Shown here piece by piece: positions 17,149 to 26,359 of a stretch of DNA of 64,000 bases (its first letter is position 1; every line of letters begins with the position of its first letter). The stretch lies in contig CAKUZL010000002.1 in NCBI GenBank assembly GCA_934718085.1, forward strand, positions 124,001-188,000, given 5' to 3'. The notes beneath the pieces were generated by a model that worked only from the letters and a program-made list of their open reading frames with translations, ran no database searches and was not told the origin of the DNA. The stretch comes from an uncultured Candidatus Melainabacteria bacterium (lineage in GTDB: Bacteria; Cyanobacteriota; Vampirovibrionia; Gastranaerophilales; Gastranaerophilaceae). Both the position numbers and the translations under genes were made by a program.

Positions 17149-17848
17149 AGAAGAAATTAATTACGCAAAACTTGAAGCCAAAGACTTTAAAAAATGGAAA
17201 ATTCCGTTCCAAAAGTTCGCCACCTATTGCGTTATGTACCCTCTGACGCGCCTGTTTTATTCCATAAAATTTACCGGGCTCGAAAATGTTCCGAAATCAG
17301 GCAAAATGATTTGCGCGCCGAACCATATTTCTTATTGCGACCCGTTTTTGTCGTATATGGTTATGCGCACTCCGATGGCGTTTATGGCTAAAAAAGAACT
17401 CTTCTCGAACGAAAAATTCGCAAAAGTCCTTCGGGCTTTGATGGCATTTGCCGTAAATCGCGAAAAACCCGAAATAACGACGATGAAATCCGTCAGAGAA
17501 GTCGCTCGTCAAGACGGTTGGAATTTGTGCATTTTCCCTCAGGGCGGAATAAAACGCAATAAAAAACTCGAAAAAATTAACAGAGGTTTTGTTTTTATCG
17601 CAAAAAAAATGAAGGCTGATATTTTGCCGGTTTCCATAACCGGAATTGAAGACGTAAAGCTTTTCGAACGGCTGTTTTCGGGACATATCGACGTAAAAGT
17701 CGGAACTCCCGTTTCGTATACTTTGCCGGATGACGAAATTATCAGGCAGTGGGCAACTCAGGTTGCGACAATGTCGGGATACGAATACGTTCCCGAAGAA
17801 CCCGAAACAGTTTCTCGAACCCTTGAAGCGGAAAAAGCGGAAGTGTAA
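17141..17848 (+). CDS. plsC: PlsC-family acyltransferase, second copy
   Basis: 235 residues, clearly related to the preceding protein, with APNHISYCDPF (N-H-x4-D) near residue 59 and FPQGGIKRNK near 130. The Thr-Arg of the second box is replaced by Gly-Ile, which may alter the phosphate contact. It lacks a long hydrophobic N-terminus and is probably a peripheral inner-membrane enzyme. It begins within the last codons of the upstream gene, with GAGGAGAAGG as ribosome binding site. The pair may act on different acyl positions or lipids. Confidence 0.8.
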   Translation: MHKEEINYAKLEAKDFKKWKIPFQKFATYCVMYPLTRLFYSIKFTGLENVPKSGKMICAPNHISYCDPFLSYMVMRTPMAFMAKKELFSNEKFAKVLRALMAFAVNREKPEITTMKSVREVARQDGWNLCIFPQGGIKRNKKLEKINRGFVFIAKKMKADILPVSITGIEDVKLFERLFSGHIDVKVGTPVSYTLPDDEIIRQWATQVATMSGYEYVPEEPETVSRTLEAEKAEV

Positions 17849-17876
17849 AGATTTGTTAAGATAACTCGCGTTTTCG

Positions 17877-17908
17877 CGCAATTTTTGGAAGGGTTTTGTT
17901 TTTATATA
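17877..17908 (+). promoter_or_regulatory. CGCA-T-tract-TATATA promoter-like block
   Basis: CGCAATTTTT at 17877 with TATATA starting 26 nt later at 17903. It has the same spacing and layout as the blocks before the genes at 7183 and 26438. Confidence 0.4.
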
Positions 17909-17935
17909 CGCACAAAAGTGTGTAAGGAGAAAGTC

Positions 17936-18640
17936 ATGAGCATGCAAAACCCCGGAATAATACCGTATCAACCCCAAAACAGGTATTATACGAAATCGCA
18001 GTTGATGAACAATAATACAGGTGCCGTTGCCGTTAATCGTCCGCCGGTTTCGGCACAACAACAAACGCAGCAACACAGTGTCTCGGGGCAACAACAGTCT
18101 GCTTACGGAGCGGTTAACGTTTCCGCGCCGCCGGCATGGGCTCAAAAAACCGCTTCGACGGTTTCTTCGACACAACCCGGTCAATCGGCTCAAAATCCTC
18201 AAATCGAGTCGGCTCCCGACAGATTCGGGACGACTTCGACGAACGAAAATCCCGATAATGCCGCAAAAACCGGTGCGATGTCCGACGCCGACAAAAAACG
18301 GGCGGTTATGCAATTGAAATTGCTTGCTTTTATTCAGGCTTTGACTGCAAAACAATCGGGTCTCACGAAGGAAGACGCCGAACAAACGAAGTCGTTGCTT
18401 AGCAAAACCTCTTTGGTTGCGGCAGTAGGCTCGCTTGCTACTTTGGCTTCGGCAATAGCCGGAATTTGTTTCGAAAAAACCGGTACCGAGTTCCTCGGAC
18501 ACAAAATCGAAAATGTTTGTAAATACACAACGCCGGGGTTTGCGGTAGGTTCACTGGCATTGACGGCGTTTATGGCGATGAAAGCAAGAGCAATTATGAA
18601 CGAAGCCGTCGTTGCGGACAGAGCTCAAAAGGGTAAATAA
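17936..18640 (+). CDS. Hypothetical membrane protein with Gln/Asn-rich N-terminus
   Basis: 234 residues. The first 120 are low-complexity and disordered, rich in Gln, Asn, Ser, Thr and Ala. A charged linker follows, then two hydrophobic segments near residues 155-178 (LVAAVGSLATLASAIAGICF) and 195-215 (GFAVGSLALTAFMAMKA). This long polar arm plus a C-terminal hairpin in the membrane is similar in style to other accessory proteins here. ATG at 17936 has AAGGAG 8 nt upstream. A shared terminator separates it from the converging glycogen synthase gene. No family is recognised. Confidence 0.65.
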   Translation: MSMQNPGIIPYQPQNRYYTKSQLMNNNTGAVAVNRPPVSAQQQTQQHSVSGQQQSAYGAVNVSAPPAWAQKTASTVSSTQPGQSAQNPQIESAPDRFGTTSTNENPDNAAKTGAMSDADKKRAVMQLKLLAFIQALTAKQSGLTKEDAEQTKSLLSKTSLVAAVGSLATLASAIAGICFEKTGTEFLGHKIENVCKYTTPGFAVGSLALTAFMAMKARAIMNEAVVADRAQKGK

Positions 18641-18654
18641 ATCGAATTTTTATA

Positions 18655-18687
18655 CAAAAAACCCGCTTTTTACGGCGGGTTTTTGTT
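18655..18687. terminator. Bidirectional terminator between converging genes
   Basis: AAAAACCCGC and GCGGGTTTTT pair with a short loop; A and T runs flank both sides. It serves the membrane protein gene (plus) and, at 10 nt from its stop, the glycogen synthase gene (minus). Confidence 0.85.
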
Positions 18688-18696
18688 TTTGAGTTT

Positions 18697-21321
18697 TTAT
18701 TTTTTCAAATCCTCAAACTTGGATTTGTCGGCTCCGAATAATTCCAGATATTCGAAAATCGGACCTTTTTTGTCGGGTTGAATCCAGCTGAAGTCTTCTT
18801 TTATCGATGCTTTGACCATATCTTTGTAGGTTTCCGGTTTGTCGAAGAATATGTCCAAACCTTTTTCGATAGCCGCTTTCAAGTCGTTCGGCGTAATTTC
18901 GCCTTTGTTGTCGGCAATAATTCCGTCGGGATGTTTTTTGTCTCTGTTGACCGTATCGGGAATTCCGCCCGTATTTGCGGCGATAACGGGAGTTCCTTTT
19001 GCAAAAGATTCCATTTGAACAAGCCCGCACGGTTCGAATCGGCTCGGAATTAAGAAGTAATCGCTGCAAGCCTGAATTTCTTTGGGCGCAAAGCCGTGCA
19101 GGAATATCACCCGTTGCGAATCTTCGTCCGAAAGCCTTGTTTTCAGGTCATCCACAAACTTACGTTGTTTTCCGCCTTCGCCGTCTTTGCCGCCTATATA
19201 TACTATCGGTTTCGGTTTTCCGGGATGTTTCGTTTCCCAATCCGCAAAGATTTTTTCGACCGCGTTTGCCGTAATATCCACGCCCTTTTGGCTTACGAGT
19301 CTGCCGAAAAATCCCAAAACGGGAGTTTCTTTCGCGGTTTTTTCGTCCATCGTTTCGAAAGGAAGACCTTTTTCTTTCATCGTGAATTCGAGCCCGCTTT
19401 GTTCTGCCGAACCTTCGTACATTCCTTTTACGAATTTGTTGTAAAATTCAGCCTTGTTGTGAAGTCGAGCATTCATTATTTTATCCGTCGGAGTTGACGC
19501 GTCGTAACCTTCAAAGTTGCATCCGAAATCTTTGTTGAGATTCGGGTTCTTCAGCATGTCGTTCATTCCGATTGTTTCGAGGTCGTATCCGTTGATTACG
19601 CCGTTGACCCTGCCGACGGAATTTTTTTGAGTAATAATCCAATTCAGGCAGGTCGATTGATTTTTGTCTTTTATCAATTCTTTTGCGTAATTTTTGGAAA
19701 CCGGCGCGAAGTAATTGCTCAAAGCCACTCCGTAATTGAGCATGTTCAGATGTCTGTCTTTGGAATAAGGTGCAAACAACGTAACGTTCGACGCGTCTTT
19801 GTTTTTGTGATTGTAATCGTTTTGATTTATCACGGCTTTTTGTACTATTGTTGAAGTATAGTTGTCAAATAAAGTGTTCAAAATATATTGAATATCGTGT
19901 TTGTCGCCTTTTGCGCCCTGGTAACGTACGTTGTGACCGATAGAAATCAATTCCGTATCGGGCAACAGCAATTTTTTGTCGCCGTTTGTTTTTATCGGAT
20001 GATCCTTATAGTTTAATTTCCCGTCAGCTTGTTCCAGAGGCGCTTTTAGTCTCATCAAAGCCGCAACGGGCGCCGTGTGCCAATCGTTCAATATCATTTT
20101 GTTCGGAGCTTTTATAGAATCGTAAGCCGCTTTGTCGGCTACCTTTAAGCTCGGAACGCTTGCCGCATCCACCTTTGCTTTTGCAAATTCGTAAATCGCT
20201 TTCGAGAAGAACGCGAATTTTGCGACTTCGGGCGTTGTATACGTATCCGAATAAATTCCCGTGCCCGCAAAGTAATCGTCGTTTTTGAATAATACCAACG
20301 GTTTTATGTCTTTACCGTTTTTCTTAACGGCAAGAAAAGCTTCCGTTTTTGCTTTTTTTACCTTGCTGTCGCGGTCGACGGAAATGTTGAAATCGGCAAG
20401 TTTTACCAAATCAAAGCTGTCTTTTTTGTATTGATAAGTTGCTTTATTTTTGTCGTTTGCATCGGGTGTAAAAACGCCTTCTCCCGCAGGATTGCCGTTT
20501 TTGTCCTTTTCGGTTTTGCTTTTTACGTACATCGGAACGAATGTAGGCGTGTGAATTCCGAGTTTTTCAAAATTGGTTTGCAAGTCCACCGGAACCGCGC
20601 CGAGTCCGCCCGTCGCCATGGGTTTGAATTCAGCCGTTACCGACCATACCGTGTCACCCTTTTCTATCGGGAATTCCGACTTTCCGGGCTTAACGTTCAT
20701 ATATTTTTCTATGGTTGCGGGAATTTTGTCGGCTTCTTTTTGTGCAGCCTCCGACAATTTTATGTCTTCGCCCTGCAATTTCAGTCTTTCGGGAATTCCG
20801 AGCGCGCGATTGTAATATTTTGCCGATTTTTTGATTTCTTTTTTATCTTCGTCGGTTACTTCTTTTTCTTCGCCGTTTTCGTCCGAACCGGCGGCAATTT
20901 TTGCGGCTCCCGTCGCACCGGTGAGCGTTCCTATTACGCCCCAAATTTCGTTTGAACTTTTTCTTCCTTTTGCTTCAGCCGAACTTATTGCTTCTTGTGC
21001 CGTTTTGGCGTTTTTTTCGAGAGCTTCTTTCGTTGCTTTCGCTCCTTTTTCGACAGCCTCTTTTGCTGCGGTTGCGCTTTTTTCGACCGATTCTTTTAAA
21101 AATTTCGATTGAGCATCGGACATGCCTTTAATTTTCCAAACCGCATACGCGGACAGTGCCAAAGCCGCAACTCCGCTGTATTGACCTACTTTTGTCATAA
21201 CACTCGAACCGGGCTTTTTTGCCGAGAGTTGCGATTTGTCTTGTTTACTCTCGTCTTTTTTTGTCTTTTCGGTCTTTGTCGCCTTAAATGAAGGACGGAC
21301 CCCGATAGCTTCGATTACCAT
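18697..21321 (-). CDS. glgA: Glycogen synthase (GT5) with long membrane-anchoring N-terminal extension
   Basis: 874 residues, against about 480 in typical GlgA. The GT5 catalytic part starts near residue 225. It has MATGGLGAV near 235-242, LNDWHTAPV, GRLVSQKGVD with the Arg and Lys that bind the ADP-glucose phosphates, and PSRFEPCGLVQMES with the conserved Glu. The Lys of the usual K-(T/V)-G-G-L loop is Ala here. The first 220 residues are extra: a PSFKA motif at 10-14, hydrophobic segments at about 47-64 and 127-144, and an Ala/Lys/Glu coiled-coil between them. The enzyme may therefore sit at a membrane. The ATG has GAGGGGTAG upstream. It elongates alpha-1,4-glucan from ADP-glucose. Confidence 0.88.
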   Translation of the reverse strand: MVIEAIGVRPSFKATKTEKTKKDESKQDKSQLSAKKPGSSVMTKVGQYSGVAALALSAYAVWKIKGMSDAQSKFLKESVEKSATAAKEAVEKGAKATKEALEKNAKTAQEAISSAEAKGRKSSNEIWGVIGTLTGATGAAKIAAGSDENGEEKEVTDEDKKEIKKSAKYYNRALGIPERLKLQGEDIKLSEAAQKEADKIPATIEKYMNVKPGKSEFPIEKGDTVWSVTAEFKPMATGGLGAVPVDLQTNFEKLGIHTPTFVPMYVKSKTEKDKNGNPAGEGVFTPDANDKNKATYQYKKDSFDLVKLADFNISVDRDSKVKKAKTEAFLAVKKNGKDIKPLVLFKNDDYFAGTGIYSDTYTTPEVAKFAFFSKAIYEFAKAKVDAASVPSLKVADKAAYDSIKAPNKMILNDWHTAPVAALMRLKAPLEQADGKLNYKDHPIKTNGDKKLLLPDTELISIGHNVRYQGAKGDKHDIQYILNTLFDNYTSTIVQKAVINQNDYNHKNKDASNVTLFAPYSKDRHLNMLNYGVALSNYFAPVSKNYAKELIKDKNQSTCLNWIITQKNSVGRVNGVINGYDLETIGMNDMLKNPNLNKDFGCNFEGYDASTPTDKIMNARLHNKAEFYNKFVKGMYEGSAEQSGLEFTMKEKGLPFETMDEKTAKETPVLGFFGRLVSQKGVDITANAVEKIFADWETKHPGKPKPIVYIGGKDGEGGKQRKFVDDLKTRLSDEDSQRVIFLHGFAPKEIQACSDYFLIPSRFEPCGLVQMESFAKGTPVIAANTGGIPDTVNRDKKHPDGIIADNKGEITPNDLKAAIEKGLDIFFDKPETYKDMVKASIKEDFSWIQPDKKGPIFEYLELFGADKSKFEDLKK

Positions 21322-21392
21322 AAATTCTTTCTACCCCTCTTCTAAACACATATCGATATTTTTTCTCGTAATTATTTTCTTTTTTTGTTTTC

Positions 21393-21421
21393 TTTATAAC
21401 CCCTGAAGAATTTTTTTTGCC
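21393..21421 (-). promoter_or_regulatory. GGCA-A/T-tract promoter-like block before glgA
   Basis: On the minus strand, GGCA and an A8-TT tract are followed 23 nt later by TATAAA. The intervening TTCTTCAGGGG resembles the TTTCAGG found in the same place before the gene at 26438. Spacing is 3-4 nt shorter than in the best examples. Confidence 0.35.
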
Positions 21422-21536
21422 GGTACTTTTGATATATTTTTACAAATATTTACAAACCGAAAAACCATGCCGTACTTCTTAAATTTTTAAGTTTAAAACC
21501 GTTTTGTTGTCACTGCAAAAATGACTGTTTCCCGTT

Positions 21537-21576
21537 AAAATGCACAAAAAATAAAACTTATCTTTTGTGCATTTTT
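21537..21576 (-). terminator. Terminator of the rplU-rpmA operon
   Basis: AAAATGCACAAAA and TTTTGTGCATTTT form a 13-bp stem with T residues following on the minus strand, 25 nt after the rpmA stop. The rest of 21322-21600 holds the glgA upstream region and no gene. Confidence 0.85.
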
Positions 21577-21601
21577 AACTTTTATCTCGGAAAACAATTA
21601 A

Positions 21602-21856
21602 CTATTGCGCGTAAACGCTTACTTGTTTTCTTGTTCTTCTGTGGGGTTCAAACGTAACCACGCCGTCGATTTTAGCGAACAACGTATCATCTTTGCCGAT
21701 TCCTACGTTGATTCCGGGGTGAATTTTCGTTCCTCTTTGACGAACGATTATATTTCCGGCTTTAACGACTTCTCCGCCGAATTTTTTGACACCCAACCGT
21801 TGGCTTTCACTGTCACGACCGTTTTTGGACGAACCTACACCTTTCTTATGTGCCAT
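21602..21856 (-). CDS. rpmA: 50S ribosomal protein L27
   Basis: 84 residues starting MAHKKGVGSSKNGRDS, the highly conserved L27 N-terminus that reaches the peptidyl-transferase centre. It is followed by RLGVKKFGG and GNIIVRQRGTKIHPG. There is no N-terminal leader peptide of the kind cleaved in Firmicutes. It is the second gene of rplU-rpmA, 11 nt after rplU. Confidence 0.98.
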   Translation of the reverse strand: MAHKKGVGSSKNGRDSESQRLGVKKFGGEVVKAGNIIVRQRGTKIHPGINVGIGKDDTLFAKIDGVVTFEPHRRTRKQVSVYAQ

Positions 21857-21867
21857 TTCTTATCTCC

Positions 21868-22206
21868 TTATTCTTCAGTTTTTGCTTTTTGAGCGGTTGT
21901 TCTGATTTTGTTAATCATAACACGCGTAAAGCCTTGTCTGTGTCCTTGTTTTCTTCTGTACCCTTTTTTCGCACGTTGTTTGAAAACTATGATTTTCTTT
22001 GCTCTGTCGTGTTTTACGACAACGCCTTCAACGCTTGCGTCGGTAACATAGGGTTGACCGATTTTCGATTTTTTGCCGTTAACCAACATAACAACGGTTT
22101 TGAAAACGACTTTGCTTTCGGGCTCGTTATCCAAAAGTTCGATGTCGACGTAGCGACCTTCTTCCATTTGGTACTGTTTTCCGCCTGTTTCTACAATTGC
22201 GTACAT
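21868..22206 (-). CDS. rplU: 50S ribosomal protein L21
   Basis: 112 residues starting MYAIVETGGKQY, the invariant L21 start, with FKQRAKKGYRRKQGHRQ near residue 80 binding 23S rRNA. I use the ATG at 22206, preceded on the minus strand by AAAGGACACG, rather than an in-frame upstream codon. A sigma-70 promoter lies about 100 nt upstream, leaving a leader of roughly 90 nt. This may carry an autoregulatory site, as in other L21 operons, though no structure was proved. Confidence 0.97.
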   Translation of the reverse strand: MYAIVETGGKQYQMEEGRYVDIELLDNEPESKVVFKTVVMLVNGKKSKIGQPYVTDASVEGVVVKHDRAKKIIVFKQRAKKGYRRKQGHRQGFTRVMINKIRTTAQKAKTEE

Positions 22207-22303
22207 ATCGTGTCCTTTCGTTACAAACGTTCGTATTTTTCTTTCGGAAAAAATTTTCTGACGAACAGTTTCTCTTAATCTCGGCACAAATTGCCTTAAC
22301 TCA

Positions 22304-22331
22304 ATTCTACCGTTTAAAAATACGCTGTCAA
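22304..22331 (-). promoter_or_regulatory. Sigma-70 promoter of rplU-rpmA
   Basis: On the minus strand a perfect TTGACA (22331-22326) is 16 nt from TAGAAT (22309-22304). The remaining 22332-22500 stretch shows only AT-rich sequence with no gene. Confidence 0.7.
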
Positions 22332-22507
22332 CCGGCTTGTAAAAATTTTTAAAGTTTTAAAAAATCATGCCGATAACGTTTTTGTAAGAGAAAGGAGCGT
22401 TAACAAAAAAGTTTTTAAGTTCGAAAATTTGTGATTACGGCGAATTTTCGGCAAAATCGAGAGAGGAGTATTGCGTATTTCGCAAAAATTTTTATTCATT
22501 AACGTTC

Positions 22508-22536
22508 AAAAATCGGAGGTTTTCCGATTTTTTTTT
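22508..22536 (-). terminator. Terminator downstream of wecB
   Basis: AAATCGG and CCGATTT pair with an 8-nt loop, flanked by T runs on both strands. It lies about 80 nt beyond the wecB stop. Confidence 0.7.
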
Positions 22537-22617
22537 GCAAAATAAAACTTTACAAGCTCGGAGGGTTGGTTTTTCGGGCAGAATTCCTGCGAATAAGCCT
22601 TTTCGGGTGTTTTGTTT

Positions 22618-23733
22618 TTATCCGAAAATTTTAACGAGCGTATCCGCGGTTTTGCGGCATGCCGTTCCGTCGCCGTAAGGGTTTATCGCTTCCGACATTT
22701 TTTTGTATTCGTTTTCGTCGTGCAAAAGTTTTTGAACCTCGTTCACGATGTTTTCGGTTTCCGTTCCGACAAGCTTAACAGTCCCGTATTCAACGGCTTC
22801 GGGGCGTTCTGTCGTTTTTCTCAAAACCAAAACCGGTTTTCCGAGAGACGGCGCTTCCTCCTGAATTCCCCCCGAATCGCTCAATATCAGGCAGGCATGC
22901 TTCATCAGGCACGAAAACGGTGCGTAATCCGCGGGCGGCGTCAATATAATTCGTTCTTTTCCCGCCAAAAACCTTTCTGCGGTGCCTTTTACGTTTGGAT
23001 TCGGGTGTACGGGGTAGACAATTTGCACGTCTTTTTCTTTTTCGGTTATCTCAATCAGCGCTTTGCAAATGTTTTCAAGCGGTTCGCCGAAATTTTCCCG
23101 TCTGTGAGCCGTGACCAAAATCGTTTTCAGTCCGTTGTCCGGAACAATTTCCGAAATATCGGCAGGTTTGTTCTTCAGTACGTACAAAAGCGCGTCAATA
23201 ACGGTGTTCCCCGTTTTATAAACTCTTTCGGGGTCGCATCCTGCATCGATTAAATTTTTCACGGAAGTGTCCGTCGGCGCGAACATATACGAACTTACCG
23301 CGTCCGCAAGAACTCTGTTGATTTCTTCGGGAAACGGGTTGAATTTGTCGAACGTTCTTAATCCCGCTTCTATGTGTCCCACTGGGATTTTCAGGTAAAA
23401 CGCACTCAGTGCCGCCGCCGCCGCCGTTGTTGTGTCCCCGTGAACCAGCACTATATCGGGCTTAACCTCTTCGTAAACCTTTTTTGTCTGAACCAAAACC
23501 GTGCTTGTTATTTCGTGAAGATTTTGGTTTTTTCTCATAATGTCAAGGTCGAAATCGGGTTTGATTTCAAACAAATTCAGCACGCTGTCGAGCATTTCGC
23601 GATGTTGCGCGCTCACGCACACAAACGACTCGAACTCTTCGGGTCTGCTTTCAAATTCTTTCACCAGAGGTGCCATTTTTATTGCTTCGGGGCGCGTTCC
23701 GAAAACCGTTAAAACCCTGACTTTTCTGCTCAA
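22618..23733 (-). CDS. wecB: UDP-N-acetylglucosamine 2-epimerase (non-hydrolysing)
   Basis: 371 residues from a TTG start at 23733, chosen because AAAAGGAG lies 8-9 nt upstream and because the longer frame would overlap the preceding gene's stop. The family is clear: LTVFGTRPEAIKMAPLV at the start, SAQHREMLD, LVHGDTTTA near residue 93, GHIEAGLRT, and LSDSGGIQEEAPSLGKPVLVLR near 285. It interconverts UDP-GlcNAc and UDP-ManNAc for cell-surface polysaccharide or teichoic-type linkage units. It follows a GH38 mannosidase gene with a gap of about 40 nt. Confidence 0.93.
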   Translation of the reverse strand: MSRKVRVLTVFGTRPEAIKMAPLVKEFESRPEEFESFVCVSAQHREMLDSVLNLFEIKPDFDLDIMRKNQNLHEITSTVLVQTKKVYEEVKPDIVLVHGDTTTAAAAALSAFYLKIPVGHIEAGLRTFDKFNPFPEEINRVLADAVSSYMFAPTDTSVKNLIDAGCDPERVYKTGNTVIDALLYVLKNKPADISEIVPDNGLKTILVTAHRRENFGEPLENICKALIEITEKEKDVQIVYPVHPNPNVKGTAERFLAGKERIILTPPADYAPFSCLMKHACLILSDSGGIQEEAPSLGKPVLVLRKTTERPEAVEYGTVKLVGTETENIVNEVQKLLHDENEYKKMSEAINPYGDGTACRKTADTLVKIFG

Positions 23734-23776
23734 ACCCTTATTCTCCTTTTCTCTTTTCTTTATTTTATAAAAATCG

Positions 23777-26206
23777 TTAAATTTTTTCAACAATCAATGT
23801 TTTTATTTCGAATTTTTCGAAAAGTCCCGTAAATTCTCTTTTTTCGGCTTCGAGAATATCCGTTTCGAATATTTTGTTGTCGCCGAAAACCTTGATTTGA
23901 CAGGCTTGTGTGCTGTTTATTAAATTTGCGCATCTGAGTAAAAGATTTTTTCCCGAAAGTTTTACGGAATAAATTTTTATGTTCGGGTTGTCGATTTTTA
24001 AAAATTCCGTGTCGGGAAGTTCTTTTTCCGCAATTATCGGCGGGGTAAAGTAATTGTCCGCGAGTTTGAAACATTCGTCCTTGTCCGCAAACGCAAAAGC
24101 GAATTCGGAGATATTTTTGCCTTGCATAAAGCTGCCGGGCGTCTGTATCGGAGGTCCTGCGGGGGTTCCGCGTGCCGGGTTGTTCGGTTCCGAAATTATT
24201 CCGACCGAGCGCAGTAACGTTATTTTCAACGATTGTTCGTCGGGTAAAAATTCATGTAAACCCTTTGTCAATAAGCAAATTCCGTCCGCATGGACAAACC
24301 TGAGCGCGTTTATCGTTCCAGGTAAAATTTCTTCGCCTTTTTTTGCGGGAAGTTTTTCTTGAAAATTATCGTTTTCGCAAGCTTTGCGCTCTATTGTTCC
24401 GAATAAGTCTTCGCAAATTACCGAACTTGAGCGTGCGGGTACAATCGCTCTCAAAATGTGGTTTTTCGCCTCATTTTTAAATTTAACCGTACAATTTACA
24501 ATTTTTGAGCCCGAAAAAATTTCAAATTTGACTTTTAAAATATGTTGTTTCGTTTCGCGGCTTCGTTCTTGTTTTGCGGACGTTTTCGGTATAAAAAGTT
24601 CATATTCGGCTTTTATTTCAGCTTTTAGCGGATTAGATTTCGTTTTGAATGTTTTTATCCTCGAATGTATCGGTTTGTCGCCTTTTATCGCCGAAAAATT
24701 ATAGCTGTCGCCGACATCCGCCTCGTCTTCGAAATTCAAAAAATCGTTTGTTCTTTTGCCCGAAACCTTGTCCGTAACGCAAACTACGCCGTTTTTAATT
24801 TCAATTTTCACGAATTCGTTTTCTATCGAATTTTCGCTTTTTTGCGGGGCTTTCGGCTGTAAATCGACCGTTTGCCCGACCGAGAACGCTTTTGAATTTT
24901 TTATCGGAACAAGATATTCGCAAATTTCCGTAAAGTCTTCCGTAACGGGGATTTTTCCGATGTCGTACAGTAAATCGTCTTCAAATCCGGGTGTTTTGCC
25001 TTCAAAAATCGCCGAAGGGTGCGGTTTCTTTGCCGTTTTGTATTTTACGACTCCCGAAAAGTCCGACCCCGAAAGGTTTAAAACACTTATGCCTTCGGGC
25101 TTTCCCTTTTGTAAATCGAATTTCGTATAATTAAATATTTCTTCGCACGCCGAGCATGCCTGAATAAATCTTTGTTTTACCCGTTCGTTCGTTTTATCGG
25201 TCGAACACCCGTAAATGCTGTCGTGAGCGTGGTTTTTGATGATTTTTTCGTATACGTAATTGCATTCGTTTTGCATGCCCGGGGTTCCGAAAAAGAATCC
25301 CGAAAAAGCTTGAAACGGTTCGGTTTTACATATTAATTCCGTTTGAGCGATTACGTTCGCGCGTTTTATGTCGGTTCGAGTCGAAAAAACACCCGGCAGC
25401 AAAAATGCGTTTGAATTGTCGCGCAGCTCGTCCTCGACATTTTGAGTTTCGACGTCTTTTGTTCTTTCAAAATATTCAAACGGCGAAGAAACCGTGATTT
25501 CGTATTCTTCGGCATATTTTTCATTGAAAAATTTAACAATTTCGGGCAAATTGTCGACAGCTTTCAAGTGGTCCGCTCCGACGGGTAAAAGTATTGTGTC
25601 GCTTGATTTTTCGGCAATTTTGTCAATGAAATGTTTCAAATTTTCCGCTTTTTCTTCAGTCGTGTTTTCGCCGTGTAAAATGTCCTGAAAGTACCCGCAA
25701 ATAAGGTTTACCGTCCTTATTCCCGAAAAGCCGAAGTCTGCCGGTAAATCCCCCGTTCCTCGCCAAACGACGGCATTTTTCAGCCCCGCGGCTTTTAAAA
25801 GATACGGAATTTTTCTGCCATGCCCGAAGATATCGCAAAGATATCCCGTAAAATCTTCGCAGCCCTTTTCTTTTGAGTATTTCAGCCCGATTTTAAGGTT
25901 CTCGGCAAGACTTTCTCCGAAAACCGTAAATCCGTCCGCGGAGCAGTAAAACGGTCCGACGAATATTTTTTTTTCTTTTATGAATTTTGTGACGACATCG
26001 TTTTTTTCGGGGCGAATTTCCAGATAATCCTTAATTGCGCTTGTTTGTCCGTCGAAATAAAAAGTCGGAAGTTCGCCGGTTTCGAGTTTGTTTAAAATAT
26101 CGTCGACGACCCGAACGAGCCTAATTCTGAAGCTTTCAAACTCTCGGTACCATTCTCTGTCCCAATGTGTGTGGACGTATGCGATTACGTGTTTTTTTTC
26201 GTTCAT
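23777..26206 (-). CDS. Alpha-mannosidase, GH38
   Basis: 809 residues without signal peptide. The GH38 catalytic start YVHTHWDREWY (zinc His and Asp) is at residues 10-20. YLCDIFGHGRKIP near 125 holds the nucleophile Asp. NHAHDSIYGCSTD near 320 is the conserved zinc/His segment of the MngB/2C1 branch. C-terminal beta domains follow. It should be a cytosolic retaining alpha-mannosidase for imported mannosides, such as mannosylglycerate or manno-oligosaccharides. No transporter is adjacent. The ATG at 26206 has GAAAAAAACACG upstream, so its ribosome site is weak. It lies upstream of wecB in the same direction. Confidence 0.85.
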   Translation of the reverse strand: MNEKKHVIAYVHTHWDREWYREFESFRIRLVRVVDDILNKLETGELPTFYFDGQTSAIKDYLEIRPEKNDVVTKFIKEKKIFVGPFYCSADGFTVFGESLAENLKIGLKYSKEKGCEDFTGYLCDIFGHGRKIPYLLKAAGLKNAVVWRGTGDLPADFGFSGIRTVNLICGYFQDILHGENTTEEKAENLKHFIDKIAEKSSDTILLPVGADHLKAVDNLPEIVKFFNEKYAEEYEITVSSPFEYFERTKDVETQNVEDELRDNSNAFLLPGVFSTRTDIKRANVIAQTELICKTEPFQAFSGFFFGTPGMQNECNYVYEKIIKNHAHDSIYGCSTDKTNERVKQRFIQACSACEEIFNYTKFDLQKGKPEGISVLNLSGSDFSGVVKYKTAKKPHPSAIFEGKTPGFEDDLLYDIGKIPVTEDFTEICEYLVPIKNSKAFSVGQTVDLQPKAPQKSENSIENEFVKIEIKNGVVCVTDKVSGKRTNDFLNFEDEADVGDSYNFSAIKGDKPIHSRIKTFKTKSNPLKAEIKAEYELFIPKTSAKQERSRETKQHILKVKFEIFSGSKIVNCTVKFKNEAKNHILRAIVPARSSSVICEDLFGTIERKACENDNFQEKLPAKKGEEILPGTINALRFVHADGICLLTKGLHEFLPDEQSLKITLLRSVGIISEPNNPARGTPAGPPIQTPGSFMQGKNISEFAFAFADKDECFKLADNYFTPPIIAEKELPDTEFLKIDNPNIKIYSVKLSGKNLLLRCANLINSTQACQIKVFGDNKIFETDILEAEKREFTGLFEKFEIKTLIVEKI

Positions 26207-26359
26207 AGAAAAATTTTACCCGATTGTAAACTTTTTTACAATATTTTTTTATTTTTTTATAAAACCCTGAAAACTTTATAAAATGCGTGCATTGAGGATT
26301 TTTGCCTTCGATAAAGTGTATAAATAACGTTAAAAAATGTAAATTTTTTCTCAAAAACA

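Noticed and set aside
17297..18502. 401-codon frame on the minus strand
   Set aside because: It is antisense to the second PlsC gene and the following membrane protein gene, with shadow-like Arg/Phe/Ser composition.
23734..23793. N-terminal extension of wecB to 23793
   Set aside because: It would overlap the mannosidase stop; a TTG with AAAAGGAG directly precedes the family start.
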